Of a DNA stretch of 20,829 bases, positions 1-7,296 are shown piece by piece (positions within the stretch are counted from its first letter, which is position 1; each line of letters opens with the position of its first letter). This stretch comes from Tabrizicola_A sp044377735 (lineage in GTDB: Bacteria > Pseudomonadota > Alphaproteobacteria > Rhodobacterales > Rhodobacteraceae). Made by a program: the position numbers and the translations under genes. The stretch spans positions 1 through 20,829 of the forward strand of contig JBILYK010000062.1 of the NCBI GenBank assembly GCA_044377735.1, in the 5' to 3' direction. Below the pieces are notes generated by a model. The model did no database searches and was not told the DNA's origin. It saw only the letters and a program-made list of their open reading frames with translations.

Positions 1-132
1 GAAGATATAAAGCCAGGTCGGCACCATGAAGGCCAAGGCAACCGACGAAAGCGTCATGCTCCAGTGATGCTCAGTCCCGGTGTGCGATGCGCCTTTGCCC
101 TCGGCGCGTTTGCGGGCGGTCAGATAACGCAT
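1..132 (-). CDS. sdhD: Succinate dehydrogenase membrane anchor subunit SdhD (5' part only)
   Basis: This is the first 44 codons of the second membrane-anchor subunit of succinate dehydrogenase (complex II), which helps bind haem b and ubiquinone in the inner membrane. The ATG at 132 gives a start MRYLTARKRAEGKGASHTGTE followed by HHW and a hydrophobic stretch, the usual beginning of alphaproteobacterial SdhD. The start lies 7 nt after the sdhC stop, so the two are surely co-transcribed, with sdhA and sdhB expected beyond the window edge. The gene is cut by the window, not broken. Identification rests on the N-terminal pattern and position after sdhC. Confidence 0.9.
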   Translation of the reverse strand, partial: MRYLTARKRAEGKGASHTGTEHHWSMTLSSVALAFMVPTWLYIF

Positions 133-139
133 GATGCCC

Positions 140-526
140 TCACTGAACCAGAATGACGGTGAGGGCGGTCAGAACGACCGACCCGATGATGATGCCCCAG
201 CCCAGTTTCTCGGCGGTGGGAATGTCGAGCCCCTTGCCCGCATCGAAGTAAAGATGCCGCAGCCCGGCTAGGTAGTGATACCACACCGCCCAAGCCGACC
301 CGGTGAACACAAGATCGCCGAACCAGCTGGTTGCCACCGCATTGGCCGTGGCGAAATACTCGGCGCTGGTGGCGGCGGCCAACAGCCACCACACCGCGAG
401 CATCACGCCCACGATCAGCGCATTGCCGGTGATCCGCGTCAGGATCGATACGATCGAGGTCAATTGCGGGCGGTAGATCTGCAAATGGGGGGAAAGGGGG
501 CGTTCAACCCGCTTGACGTTCGCCAT
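140..526 (-). CDS. sdhC: Succinate dehydrogenase cytochrome b556 subunit SdhC
   Basis: SdhC anchors succinate dehydrogenase in the inner membrane, ligates haem b and forms part of the ubiquinone site (TCA cycle and respiratory chain). The 128-aa length is normal. The family signature RPLSPHLQIYRPQ is at residues 9-21, three hydrophobic helices follow, and YHYLAGLRHLYFD at 83-95 contains H84, matching the haem-ligand histidine of the family. The ATG at 526 is preceded by an AAGGA-like ribosome binding site. It is first in the visible sdhCD order and has a 207-bp upstream region with repeated motifs (described separately), so it may have its own promoter or be read through from mch. Confidence 0.95.
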   Translation of the reverse strand: MANVKRVERPLSPHLQIYRPQLTSIVSILTRITGNALIVGVMLAVWWLLAAATSAEYFATANAVATSWFGDLVFTGSAWAVWYHYLAGLRHLYFDAGKGLDIPTAEKLGWGIIIGSVVLTALTVILVQ

Positions 527-592
527 GGCATGTCCTTATCGCTGGCAGGGTGCGGACCAAGGCCCGCCCTAAAGCTGTCGTTGTTATCTTAC

Positions 593-619
593 TCGCGCTA
601 AACTATCTTTCTAGCGCGA
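593..619. promoter_or_regulatory. 8-bp inverted repeat in the sdhC leader
   Basis: TCGCGCTA (593-600) and TAGCGCGA (612-619) are perfect inverted repeats with an 11-nt spacer. They lie 67-93 nt upstream of the sdhC start. The site could be an operator for a dimeric regulator or a hairpin in the sdhC leader. No T-run follows, so a terminator is unlikely. The function is inferred only from symmetry and place. Confidence 0.45.
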
Positions 620-665
620 AATTTTACGCTGTCACCTACAAGCCTACAGGAAACACAGGCTGGTG

Positions 666-725
666 CCGCTATCACAAGCAGATAATTTAGTTTGTGATCA
701 CGGATTTTTTTTCCGTTATCACAAA
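666..725. promoter_or_regulatory. Triple TTGTGATNRCGG motif and hairpin between mch and sdhC
   Basis: Three 12-bp copies lie within 60 bp: TTGTGATAACGG (minus, 724-713), TTGTGATAGCGG (minus, 677-666) and TTGTGATCACGG (plus, 692-703). The two outer copies are direct repeats 47 nt apart. The middle one faces copy 1, so 691-725 forms a 13-bp stem with one mismatch around a loop of seven T. The hairpin starts 9 bp beyond the mch stop, so it may also end mch transcription, although no T-run follows the stem on the minus strand. Repetition in both orientations suggests a protein-binding site upstream of sdhC. The regulator is unknown. Confidence 0.5.
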
Positions 726-733
726 TCGCACAC

Positions 734-1765
734 TTACATCGGCATCAAGGCCCAGTAATCCAGATCCAAGAGAACCTCGGGCAGATATTTGCCATCCGCG
801 CCCTTAAGTGCAAACGGCTCTGCCCCTTGCTTGACCGCCACCAACCGCAGCCGTACCGCGCCCACCCCGGGCGCGGTGGTTTCAGCGCGGTCCAAGACCT
901 CGGACCAGGCTTTGATCGTATCGCCGGAATAACAGGGGTTCGCATGGGCCCCAGCGTTCAAAGCCACGATCATCTGCGCGTTGGCAAGGCCATTGAACGA
1001 TAAGGCGCGCGCCATCGAGATCACGTGACCCCCATAGATCAGCCGCTTGCCATCCTCGCGGAAAGTGGCGTCGAAATGCACCTTGGCGGTGTTCTGCCAC
1101 AGCCGGGTGGCGATCATATGCTCGGCCTCTTCAACGGTCACACCATCGACATGATCAATCTTCTCGCCCACCGCATAGTCACCCCAGCGGTGTGGCTCAC
1201 CGGCCAAGCTGAAATCATAGTTCAAGAAATTCAGCCCTTGCGGGATCACCAGATCCCCCGCCGGCACCACCTTTTGCAGATCGGGCACAACCGCTTCGGG
1301 CGTGGGGGCGTCCAAGCGGTTCTTGCGCACCATCACCCAGCGCACATATTCCAACACCACCTGCCCGTGCTGGTTGATGCCCTTGGTGCGGACATAGACA
1401 TTGCCTGACTTGCCGTTCGAGTTTTCCTTCAACCCGATCACGGTGGATTCCGAGCGCAAGGTGTCACCGGGCCAGACCGGCTGCAACCAGCGGCCCTCGG
1501 CATAGCCCAGATTGGCCACCGCGTTCAGGCTGATGTCGGGAACCGTCTTGCCAAAGACCACATGGAAGGCCACCAGATCATCCATCGGTGCCGCTGGCAG
1601 ACCGCTGGTGCGGGCAAACTCGTCTGAAGAGTAAAGCGCCCCGCGCGCCGGATACAGCGCGTGATACATCGCCCGCTCACCGCCCGACACCGTGCGCGGC
1701 ACGGCATGGGTGATCACCTCACCGATGCGGTAATCTTCAAAGAAACGGCCCGGGTTGGTCTTCAT
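734..1765 (-). CDS. mch: Mesaconyl-CoA hydratase (beta-methylmalyl-CoA dehydratase), MaoC-like
   Basis: This cytoplasmic enzyme of the ethylmalonyl-CoA pathway interconverts mesaconyl-CoA and beta-methylmalyl-CoA, the step before cleavage to glyoxylate and propionyl-CoA. The 343-aa protein is a double hotdog (MaoC-like) protein: an N-terminal half with FFEDYRIGEVITHAVPRTVS and VFGKTVPDISLNAVANLGYAEGRW, and a second half from about residue 195 with YAVGEKIDHVDGVTVEEAEH and YGGHVISMARALSFNGLAN. I chose the ATG at 1765 (MKTNPGRFFEDY) because the family starts there and an AAAGGA lies upstream. An upstream ATG at 1810 would overlap the preceding stop as ATGA and add 15 residues of no family character. 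It is the last gene of the mcl2 operon. Length and neighbours agree with Mch of Rhodobacter. Confidence 0.88.
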   Translation of the reverse strand: MKTNPGRFFEDYRIGEVITHAVPRTVSGGERAMYHALYPARGALYSSDEFARTSGLPAAPMDDLVAFHVVFGKTVPDISLNAVANLGYAEGRWLQPVWPGDTLRSESTVIGLKENSNGKSGNVYVRTKGINQHGQVVLEYVRWVMVRKNRLDAPTPEAVVPDLQKVVPAGDLVIPQGLNFLNYDFSLAGEPHRWGDYAVGEKIDHVDGVTVEEAEHMIATRLWQNTAKVHFDATFREDGKRLIYGGHVISMARALSFNGLANAQMIVALNAGAHANPCYSGDTIKAWSEVLDRAETTAPGVGAVRLRLVAVKQGAEPFALKGADGKYLPEVLLDLDYWALMPM

Positions 1766-1806
1766 CCGTCTTGGTCCTTTGGTTGGTGGGGTCGCCCCCA
1801 CCCGCT

Positions 1807-2010
1807 TCATTGCTCGCCCAGTTTGATCTCGGGCGAGTACGCACCCGGCACCTCTTTCACAACCGCCTGCCCGCAGCGCATCACGCCGCGCGCGGCGTCA
1901 AAGGCGTAGGTCGGGCTGCCCTGAAGCTCCCACCCCTTGTTCAGGGCCGCCGTCACCTTGTGGCAAAAGGACGATGTGTCATCGTCGCTGAGAAAACGGT
2001 AAAGTTTCAT
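1807..2010 (-). CDS. DUF1737 domain protein
   Basis: This is a 67-aa soluble protein of the DUF1737 family. It has the family pattern MKLYRFLSDDDTSSFCHKV, then ALNKGWELQGSPTYAFD and GQAVVKEV. No signal peptide or membrane segment is seen. The ATG at 2010 is 4 nt after the NnrU-like stop, and its ribosome binding site (TAAGG) overlaps that stop codon, so translation is probably coupled. The function is unknown. The family occurs as one small domain, and its place between NnrU-like and mch inside an acyl-CoA operon only suggests a link with that metabolism. Confidence 0.8.
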   Translation of the reverse strand: MKLYRFLSDDDTSSFCHKVTAALNKGWELQGSPTYAFDAARGVMRCGQAVVKEVPGAYSPEIKLGEQ

Positions 2011-2014
2011 AGCC

Positions 2015-2557
2015 TTACCCGAACGTCGGATAGCCAAGCGCGTAATGCGCACCCACCAAAACACCATAGAACAAGACCGACCCGGCAAGCGCCATCGTCT
2101 CAAACTTCACCGGTTTGGCTGCTGGCGGCACCCAAGGCCCGGCGCGGTTGATCAGCACCATCGAGATAAGACCCCAAAGGCCCAGGCCCCCGAACAGCAC
2201 AAAGGACGCTATATCGCCGTTCACCAAAAGATGCCCAACCGCCCACAGCACCACAGCCAAAAGCATGGGATGACGGATCTTGCGCGCCAGCGCCGTCTTC
2301 ATCCCAGACACTGCGAAGAGATAGACCGAGCCCAGCATCAGAAGGTTATTGATCCCCACCATTGCAGGCGAGCGGCCCCAGAAAACCGCGCCCTCCGCCG
2401 CGCGATATCCTACGACCATCAGCACGATCCCCAAAACCATGGCCAGCGACAACGGCCCTTTGGCCTTGTCACCCCAACCCGCGCGCATCTCGGGCGCAAG
2501 GCGTTTCATCCAATGCGGCACAATCCACAGGGCAAGGCCAAGAACAAGAAGGGTCAT
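2015..2557 (-). CDS. NnrU-like integral membrane protein
   Basis: This is a 180-aa inner-membrane protein with about five or six hydrophobic helices. The start MTLLVLGLALWIVPHWMKRLAPEMR and the later KIRHPMLLAVVLWAVGHLLVNGD match the NnrU family, first noted near nitric-oxide reductase genes and distantly related to carotenoid isomerase Z-ISO. No denitrification gene lies nearby, so the family name should not be read as a role in NO metabolism. The ATG at 2557 is preferred over a GTG at 2563 because GGAG lies 7 nt before it. It begins 39 nt after mcl2 and ends 4 nt before the DUF1737 gene. Confidence 0.85.
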   Translation of the reverse strand: MTLLVLGLALWIVPHWMKRLAPEMRAGWGDKAKGPLSLAMVLGIVLMVVGYRAAEGAVFWGRSPAMVGINNLLMLGSVYLFAVSGMKTALARKIRHPMLLAVVLWAVGHLLVNGDIASFVLFGGLGLWGLISMVLINRAGPWVPPAAKPVKFETMALAGSVLFYGVLVGAHYALGYPTFG

Positions 2558-2596
2558 CTGCACGCTCCGAAAGGGAAAAGGGCCTTCACAGTTGCA

Positions 2597-3460
2597 TCAT
2601 TCGGCCATGGCCGCAATCAGATCGGCCTTGGCAAGCGTTGCGGTGGCCGTCACGATGTGCAGGTTCTCGACGATCTTGCCATCGACCACCGCGACCCCCT
2701 GCCCCGCAGCTTTGGCGGCGGAGAAGGCCGCGATCTGGCGGCGGGCAAGGTCCAACTCGTCGGCGCTGGGTGCGAAGGCCGCGTTGGCGATCTCCAGCTG
2801 CGCCGGATGGATCACGGTCTTGCCGTCAAACCCCATGTCGCGGCCCTGCTCACATTCGGCGCGCAGACCTGCCTCATCCTTGAAGGCGTTGAACACCCCG
2901 TCCACGATCACCTTGCCATGGGCGCGTGCGGCCAAGACGCACAGGCCAAGGCCCGCCTGCATTGCCAGACGGTCGGGGCGAAAGCGGCTGTTCAACTCTT
3001 TGGCGAGATCATTGGTGCCCATCACCATGCCCTTCAGGCGTGGATGGGCCGCAATCTCGGCAGCGTTCAGCATGCCCAGAGATGTCTCCATCATGGCCCA
3101 CAGGTCGGCGCCCGGCACAGCCTCGGCCACCGCGTCCAGATCGGGGGCGCGGTTCACTTTCGGGATAAGGATCGCATCAATCTTCGCCCCGCGCGCAATC
3201 GCCGCGTCCATCGCATGGGCGTCATCGCGGCCCCAAGCGGTGTCAAAGCCGTTGATCCGCACGATCCGCGCCCGGTTGCCGAAATCCCAATCGGTCAGCA
3301 CCCGCGCCACAAGGTCGCGCGCAGCGTTCTTTTCTTCCGGCGAGACCGCATCTTCCAGATCGAGGATGATCGCATCCACCGCCAGCCCCATAGCCTTTTG
3401 CAACGCCCGCTCTTTCGAGCCGGGGATGTACAGGACCGAGCGATAGGGCCGTGCGGACAT
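2597..3460 (-). CDS. mcl2: (3S)-malyl-CoA thioesterase, HpcH/HpaI aldolase (CitE-like) family
   Basis: This is a 287-aa TIM-barrel protein of the CitE-like superfamily. Motifs are RSVLYIPGSKERALQKA (acyl-CoA binding), LDLEDAVSPEEK, RINGFDTAWGRDD, MMETSLGML with the metal-binding glutamate, MGTNDLAKELN with the metal-binding aspartate, and GFDGKTVIHPAQLE. In Rhodobacter two paralogues exist: Mcl1 cleaves malyl-CoA and beta-methylmalyl-CoA, while Mcl2 hydrolyses (3S)-malyl-CoA to malate. The shorter length and the location beside mch and mdh fit Mcl2, but sequence alone cannot exclude lyase activity. The ATG at 3460 follows GGAGAG. It is the first gene of the operon mcl2-nnrU-DUF1737-mch. The malate product is the substrate of the nearby mdh. 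Confidence 0.82.
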   Translation of the reverse strand: MSARPYRSVLYIPGSKERALQKAMGLAVDAIILDLEDAVSPEEKNAARDLVARVLTDWDFGNRARIVRINGFDTAWGRDDAHAMDAAIARGAKIDAILIPKVNRAPDLDAVAEAVPGADLWAMMETSLGMLNAAEIAAHPRLKGMVMGTNDLAKELNSRFRPDRLAMQAGLGLCVLAARAHGKVIVDGVFNAFKDEAGLRAECEQGRDMGFDGKTVIHPAQLEIANAAFAPSADELDLARRQIAAFSAAKAAGQGVAVVDGKIVENLHIVTATATLAKADLIAAMAE

Positions 3461-3636
3461 GATTCTCTCCACCGAAACAATCTTGCGGAAAAAGACACGG
3501 GAACGGCATTTTCGGCAAGAGCGAATTTGCTGCATCGCAGAAAAACCAACCCACACGCCGGAACGCGACATTAACCCGCCGCTTACCCAGCGGGCGCAGC
3601 CTGAGCTGCACAGGCCAATCATTTTGGGGGTTTTTG

Positions 3637-3954
3637 ATGGACAAGGTGCTGTTTGCCCTTTCGCTGGGCTTCGCCGGGCTGATCTTTATGACGCAGTCCG
3701 CCCGCGCTGCACAATGCGCACCGCGCGATCAGGTGGTCGCGGGGCTGGCCACCGGCTTTGACGAGGTGCGCCGGGGCGCGGGCCTCACCGCCGCACCGGA
3801 TGGGCACGCGCAGATGATTGAGATTTTCACCTCTGCATCGGGAAGCTGGACGATTGTCGTGACAAAGCCCGATGGCCAGACCTGCCTAGTCGCCTCGGGT
3901 CAGGCTTGGGAAGACATCACAGTAGAACGGCCCACTAAGGGCGAACCGGCATGA
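3637..3954 (+). CDS. Small secreted protein of unknown function
   Basis: This 105-aa protein starts with a signal peptide (MDKVLFALSLGFAGLIFMTQSARA, likely cleaved after ARA at residue 24). The mature part has two cysteines, in AQCAPRD and DGQTCLVASGQAW, that could form a disulfide in the periplasm. The pattern SGSWTIVVTKPDGQTC is seen in short hypothetical proteins of Rhodobacteraceae. No catalytic motif is visible. The gene is divergent from mcl2 (176-bp gap) and converges on the TauE gene with 7 bp between stops. The ATG at 3637 has a weak G-rich ribosome binding site. Confidence 0.72.
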   Translation: MDKVLFALSLGFAGLIFMTQSARAAQCAPRDQVVAGLATGFDEVRRGAGLTAAPDGHAQMIEIFTSASGSWTIVVTKPDGQTCLVASGQAWEDITVERPTKGEPA

Positions 3955-3961
3955 ACGCCGC

Positions 3962-4708
3962 TTAGTGGGAGGAGAACAGCCCGTCCCAGATCAGCTTGAG
4001 CGAAATCGCCAAAAGCGCCCAGGTGATGATCTGGAAGAACAGCCGCTCGGGGATGATCTTGACCAGCTTGACCCCGGCAAAGACCGCGATGGCGGCGGCG
4101 GGCATGAGAGCAAAGGCCACCTGCAGATTACCGGGGGTAAACTGGCCCAGCGCCCAATAGGGCACCAGTTTGATGCCGTTGAGATAGGCGAACAGAATCG
4201 TGTTCGTCCCTGCATAGACCACCTTTGTCAGGCCCAAGGGCAGGACATAGACCTGAAACGGCGGCACGCCGGAGTGGCTGACAAAGCTTGTAAACCCTGT
4301 CAGCGAGCCCCAAAAGAGCCCTGGTCCGACCTGCGCCTTGCGCGGCTCCACCCCACTCCGCCGCAGCAGCAACCGAAGCGCAAAGACCGCGCCAATCACC
4401 CCCACCAACGCGGTAACAGCCCATTCCGGCGTGATCTTGGCCGTCGCCCAGCCAAGGCCCACCCCAATGGTGACCCCGGCCATCAAAATGGCCAACGCCC
4501 GGCGGTCAAAGGCATGGCGATAGGCATAAAGCCCGAACATATCGGACAGCACATAGACCGGCAGCAAAAGCCCGGCCGCCGTGACGGGCGAAATGGCCAG
4601 TGACAAGATCGGCACACCCAGCATGCCGACCACCGGCAGCCCCCCTTTGCCCATGCCGACCACCACCGCAGCGACAATCGCACAAGCCCAGAAAAACCCT
4701 CCGTCCAT
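3962..4708 (-). CDS. TauE/SafE family sulfite/organosulfonate exporter-like permease
   Basis: This is a 248-aa inner-membrane protein with about eight hydrophobic helices. The paired motifs GMGKGGLPVVGMLGVPILSL near the N-terminus and GFTSFVSHSGVPPFQVYVLP in the second half are typical of the TauE/SafE fold. Family members are proposed to export sulfite, sulfoacetate or similar small anions; the substrate here cannot be told. The ATG at 4708 has GAGGG 5 nt upstream, and the 37 upstream in-frame codons look non-coding. The gene is divergent from mdh (219-bp gap). No sulfonate catabolism genes lie in the window. Confidence 0.88.
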   Translation of the reverse strand: MDGGFFWACAIVAAVVVGMGKGGLPVVGMLGVPILSLAISPVTAAGLLLPVYVLSDMFGLYAYRHAFDRRALAILMAGVTIGVGLGWATAKITPEWAVTALVGVIGAVFALRLLLRRSGVEPRKAQVGPGLFWGSLTGFTSFVSHSGVPPFQVYVLPLGLTKVVYAGTNTILFAYLNGIKLVPYWALGQFTPGNLQVAFALMPAAAIAVFAGVKLVKIIPERLFFQIITWALLAISLKLIWDGLFSSH

Positions 4709-4866
4709 CGCCGCCCTCGCGCCCCCTTTCCCCCGCCGCGCGAATCCCTCATGATGCTGCACATTGCTGATCCGACGGGAAAACGCTCCCGGCGGGGGCC
4801 GGTCCAAGGGGTAGCGCAAACGCTGGCCCGGGGCCAGCCCTTGCCATTTGCCGCAGTGCGGCGGGG

Positions 4867-4905
4867 TTGATTTCCTCGACGAACAAGTTTAGCATACCGC
4901 TGTAT
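4867..4905 (+). promoter_or_regulatory. Putative mdh promoter with ATAC-N4-GTAT operator
   Basis: TTGATT (4867-4872) and TAGCAT (4890-4895) are separated by 17 nt and resemble a sigma-70 type promoter for mdh. An inverted repeat ATAC-CGCT-GTAT (4894-4905) overlaps the proposed -10 and start point, where a repressor would act. The promoter boxes match consensus only 4 of 6 each, so this is a plausible reading, not a proof. Confidence 0.35.
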
Positions 4906-4927
4906 ACCAAAACTGGAGATCGGACTC

Positions 4928-5890
4928 ATGGCACGACCCAAGATCGCGCTGATCGGCGCAGGCCAGATCGGCGGCACGCTCGCTCACCTCGCCGCCCTCA
5001 AGGAACTGGGCGACATCGTCCTTTTTGACATCGCCGAGGGCACGCCACAGGGCAAGGCGCTGGACATCGCGCAGTCTGGCCCGGTCGAAGGCTTTGACGC
5101 CTCGCTGAAAGGCGCCAATTCCTATGAGGATATTGCAGGCGCTGATGTCTGCATCGTCACCGCAGGCGTGCCTCGCAAGCCAGGGATGAGCCGCGATGAC
5201 CTTCTGGGAATCAACCTCAAGGTCATGAAAGCCGTCGGCGAAGGTCTGAAGGCCCATGCCCCGAACGCCTTTGTCATCTGCATCACCAACCCACTGGACG
5301 CCATGGTTTGGGCGCTGCAGCAGTTCTCGGGCCTGCCCACCCATATGGTGGTCGGCATGGCAGGAGTTCTGGACGCTGGCCGCTTCCGCCACTTCTTGTC
5401 GCTGGAGTTCAACGTCTCGATGAAGGATGTCACCGCCTTTGTGCTGGGCGGCCATGGTGACACGATGGTCCCCTTGACCCGCTATTCCACTGTGGCCGGT
5501 ATTCCTCTGCCCGATTTGGTGGCCATGGGTTGGACCACACAGGAAAAGCTGGACGCCATCGTGCAGCGCACCCGTGATGGTGGCGCTGAAATCGTTGGCC
5601 TGTTGAAAACCGGCTCGGCCTTCTATGCGCCCGCCGCTTCGGCGATTGAGATGGCGGAAGCCTATCTGAAGGACCAAAAGCGCCTGTTGCCCTGCGCGGC
5701 CTATGTGGACGGCGCCTATGGGCTTAAGGGCATGTATGTCGGCGTGCCGACCATCCTTGGCGCTGGTGGCGTGGAGCGTGTGGTGGACATCAAGCTTAAT
5801 GTCGACGAACAGGTGATGATGGACAAGTCCATCGACGCTGTGAAGGGCCTTGTGGCCGCTTGCAAGGCGATTGATCCGTCCCTGGCCTAA
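4928..5890 (+). CDS. mdh: Malate dehydrogenase (NAD-dependent, LDH-like type)
   Basis: This cytoplasmic TCA-cycle enzyme oxidises malate to oxaloacetate with NAD. The 320-aa protein is full length. Visible elements are the Rossmann motif GAGQIGG at 10-16, acidic D34 for the NAD ribose, the substrate arginines R83 and R89 in AGVPRKPGMSRDD, N121 in ITNPLDAMVW, D149 and R152 in VLDAGRFR, and catalytic H176 in LGGHGDT. The R83 position marks it as a malate rather than lactate dehydrogenase. The ATG at 4928 follows GGAG by 9 nt. In many alphaproteobacteria mdh leads into sucCD; here a strong terminator follows and the next gene is convergent, so mdh is monocistronic. Confidence 0.97.
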   Translation: MARPKIALIGAGQIGGTLAHLAALKELGDIVLFDIAEGTPQGKALDIAQSGPVEGFDASLKGANSYEDIAGADVCIVTAGVPRKPGMSRDDLLGINLKVMKAVGEGLKAHAPNAFVICITNPLDAMVWALQQFSGLPTHMVVGMAGVLDAGRFRHFLSLEFNVSMKDVTAFVLGGHGDTMVPLTRYSTVAGIPLPDLVAMGWTTQEKLDAIVQRTRDGGAEIVGLLKTGSAFYAPAASAIEMAEAYLKDQKRLLPCAAYVDGAYGLKGMYVGVPTILGAGGVERVVDIKLNVDEQVMMDKSIDAVKGLVAACKAIDPSLA

Positions 5891-5925
5891 TCTGGCGCAG
5901 GCTTCGTCCTGCTTGAGTTCTTGGA

Positions 5926-5961
5926 AGCGCGCGGTCCCAACGGGCCGCGCGCTGTCGTTTT
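5926..5961 (+). terminator. Rho-independent terminator after mdh
   Basis: A perfect 9-bp stem AGCGCGCGG (5926-5934) / CCGCGCGCT (5945-5953) extends inwards by CCC/GGG around a small loop. GTCGTTTT follows. It starts 36 bp after the mdh stop. The T-run is only four bases, but the stem is very GC-rich. Confidence 0.8.
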
Positions 5962-6067
5962 GCCTCGACCCCGCCTGTCCAGCGCGCGCACCGGTGGTGG
6001 CGAAGACCACTGCGGCAGAAAGCTCAAACCTCGTCAGGATCGGGGCAGGATCGGCCAACGGCCCCCC

Positions 6068-6403
6068 TTAGTGATTCACCGCGCTGGAGAAGAGGTGAAT
6101 GACCAAGACCCCGGCCATGATCAGCCCCAGTCCCAACAGCGCTGCGGTATCCAGCACCTGTTTTTGCCAGATCCAAGCCACCGCCGTGATCAGCACGATG
6201 CCAAGCCCCGACCACAGCGCATAGACCACGCCGGTTGGCATGGCCCGCAAGGGAACCGACAAAAGCCAAAAGGCCCCCGCATAGCCAAAGATCGCAATCA
6301 AGCTGGGGACAAGCCGCGTAAAGCTCGCCGAGCGGGACAAGGCGGTGGTTGCCACGACCTCAAGCACGATGGCCGCCAAGAGAAAGAGATAGGTTTTCAG
6401 CAT
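6068..6403 (-). CDS. SMR family multidrug efflux protein (EmrE/QacE-like)
   Basis: This is a 111-aa, four-helix inner-membrane protein of the small multidrug resistance family. It acts as a dimer that exchanges protons for cationic compounds. The membrane-embedded glutamate is E15 in LEVVATTAL, and PTGVVYALWSGLGIVLITAVAW (56-77) is the highly conserved third-helix region with W64. Length and ending match EmrE-like proteins. The ATG at 6403 has GAGGAGGG about 7 nt upstream. Some SMR proteins export guanidinium or act in lipid translocation, so the substrate stays open. The gene converges on mdh and is divergent from the amidotransferase gene (194-bp gap, in which I see no clear signal). Confidence 0.93.
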   Translation of the reverse strand: MLKTYLFLLAAIVLEVVATTALSRSASFTRLVPSLIAIFGYAGAFWLLSVPLRAMPTGVVYALWSGLGIVLITAVAWIWQKQVLDTAALLGLGLIMAGVLVIHLFSSAVNH

Positions 6404-6597
6404 CGCAGGCCCTCCTCGCCACCTTCGTGTCACGGCAGGCCGATTGAGGCAAGCCAGCCCAGCGATGGGCAAGACTGTCCCCCTTTTGCCCCAGCTTGGC
6501 GCAGCGCAAGAAGTATATCCGCCACAGCCCCGTTTTCCTTTTGCCATTTCCCCATTGCTTTGGCCTATCCTGCGGCAAAGCGCAAAGGGAGGCTGAG

Positions 6598-7296
6598 ATG
6601 GCCCGCAAACTGGTTTTGATCCGCCACGGCGACGATCCACCTGATGACCGGGTGGTGACCTTTGCCGTGCAAGCGGGGTTTGAACCGGTCATCCTGCGGC
6701 CCTTTGCGGGCGACCGCCTGCCCGCGCCAGGCGCGGATGTGGCGGGATCCGTGGTCTATGGCGGCCCGTTCAACGTGTTTGACGAGGACAAGCACCCGTT
6801 CTTGCACGACGAGGCCGCGTGGATCCGCACCTGCATGGCGCGGGACATCCCACTTTTGGGCATTTGCCAGGGTGCCCAGCAGATCGCGCGGGTGATGGGG
6901 GCCGAGGTGGGTGCGCCAGAAAGTGGCCTGCATGAGTTCGGCTATTACCCCATCTCGCCCACGGCCGAGGGGCACGACTTCCTGCCCGAGACCATTTCGA
7001 TGACCCAGGCGCATTTCCATACCTTTGCCATTCCACAAGGCGCGGTGCATCTGGCCACAAGCCCGATGTATCCCAATCAGGCGTTCCGCATTGGCCAGAA
7101 GGTTTACGGCCTTCAGTTCCACCCCGAATGCACGATCGAGGGGTTCCGCCGCTGGCAATCCGCCCCTTGGGCGGCCTATGGCAAGCCCGGCGTGCAGACG
7201 CGGGCAGAGCAGGATGCGGTGATGATGGAGACGGACGCCAAACAGGCCGCGTGGTTCTACGGATTTCTGGACAAGCTCTTCGGCCGCGCCGAATGA
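6598..7296 (+). CDS. Class I glutamine amidotransferase-like protein
   Basis: This is a 232-aa cytoplasmic protein with one GATase1 domain. The nucleophile elbow LLGICQGAQQIA puts the catalytic cysteine at residue 90; LQFHPE gives H175 and E177, completing the Cys-His-Glu triad. VVYGGPFNVFDED at 53-65 corresponds to the oxyanion region. There is no synthetase domain, so it could be a stand-alone amidotransferase or a gamma-glutamyl hydrolase acting on gamma-glutamyl amines, as in the PuuD/GMP-synthase-like group. The acceptor is unknown. The ATG at 6598 follows AGGGAGG by about 6 nt. The stop overlaps the next start (ATGA), so it is translationally coupled with the EamA permease gene. Confidence 0.88.
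   Translation: MARKLVLIRHGDDPPDDRVVTFAVQAGFEPVILRPFAGDRLPAPGADVAGSVVYGGPFNVFDEDKHPFLHDEAAWIRTCMARDIPLLGICQGAQQIARVMGAEVGAPESGLHEFGYYPISPTAEGHDFLPETISMTQAHFHTFAIPQGAVHLATSPMYPNQAFRIGQKVYGLQFHPECTIEGFRRWQSAPWAAYGKPGVQTRAEQDAVMMETDAKQAAWFYGFLDKLFGRAE

Noticed and set aside
691..725. Hairpin after mch as a plain Rho-independent terminator
   Set aside because: On the mch strand the T-run is in the loop as A's and no T-run follows the stem. The repeated motif favours a regulatory site, though a termination role is not excluded.
734..1810. Longer mch start at 1810 with ATGA overlap
   Set aside because: The additional 15 residues (rich in Lys, Arg and Pro) do not look like the family N-terminus, and MKTNPGRFFEDY at 1765 does.
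2045..3574. Long open frame of 509 codons on the plus strand
   Set aside because: It runs antisense to the NnrU-like and mcl2 genes, has no family pattern and is rich in Arg, His and Gln, as expected for the reverse of GC-rich coding DNA.
4889..6058. Open frame of 389 codons antisense to mdh
   Set aside because: mdh is unmistakable with all catalytic residues. The antisense frame has no recognisable motif or start signal.
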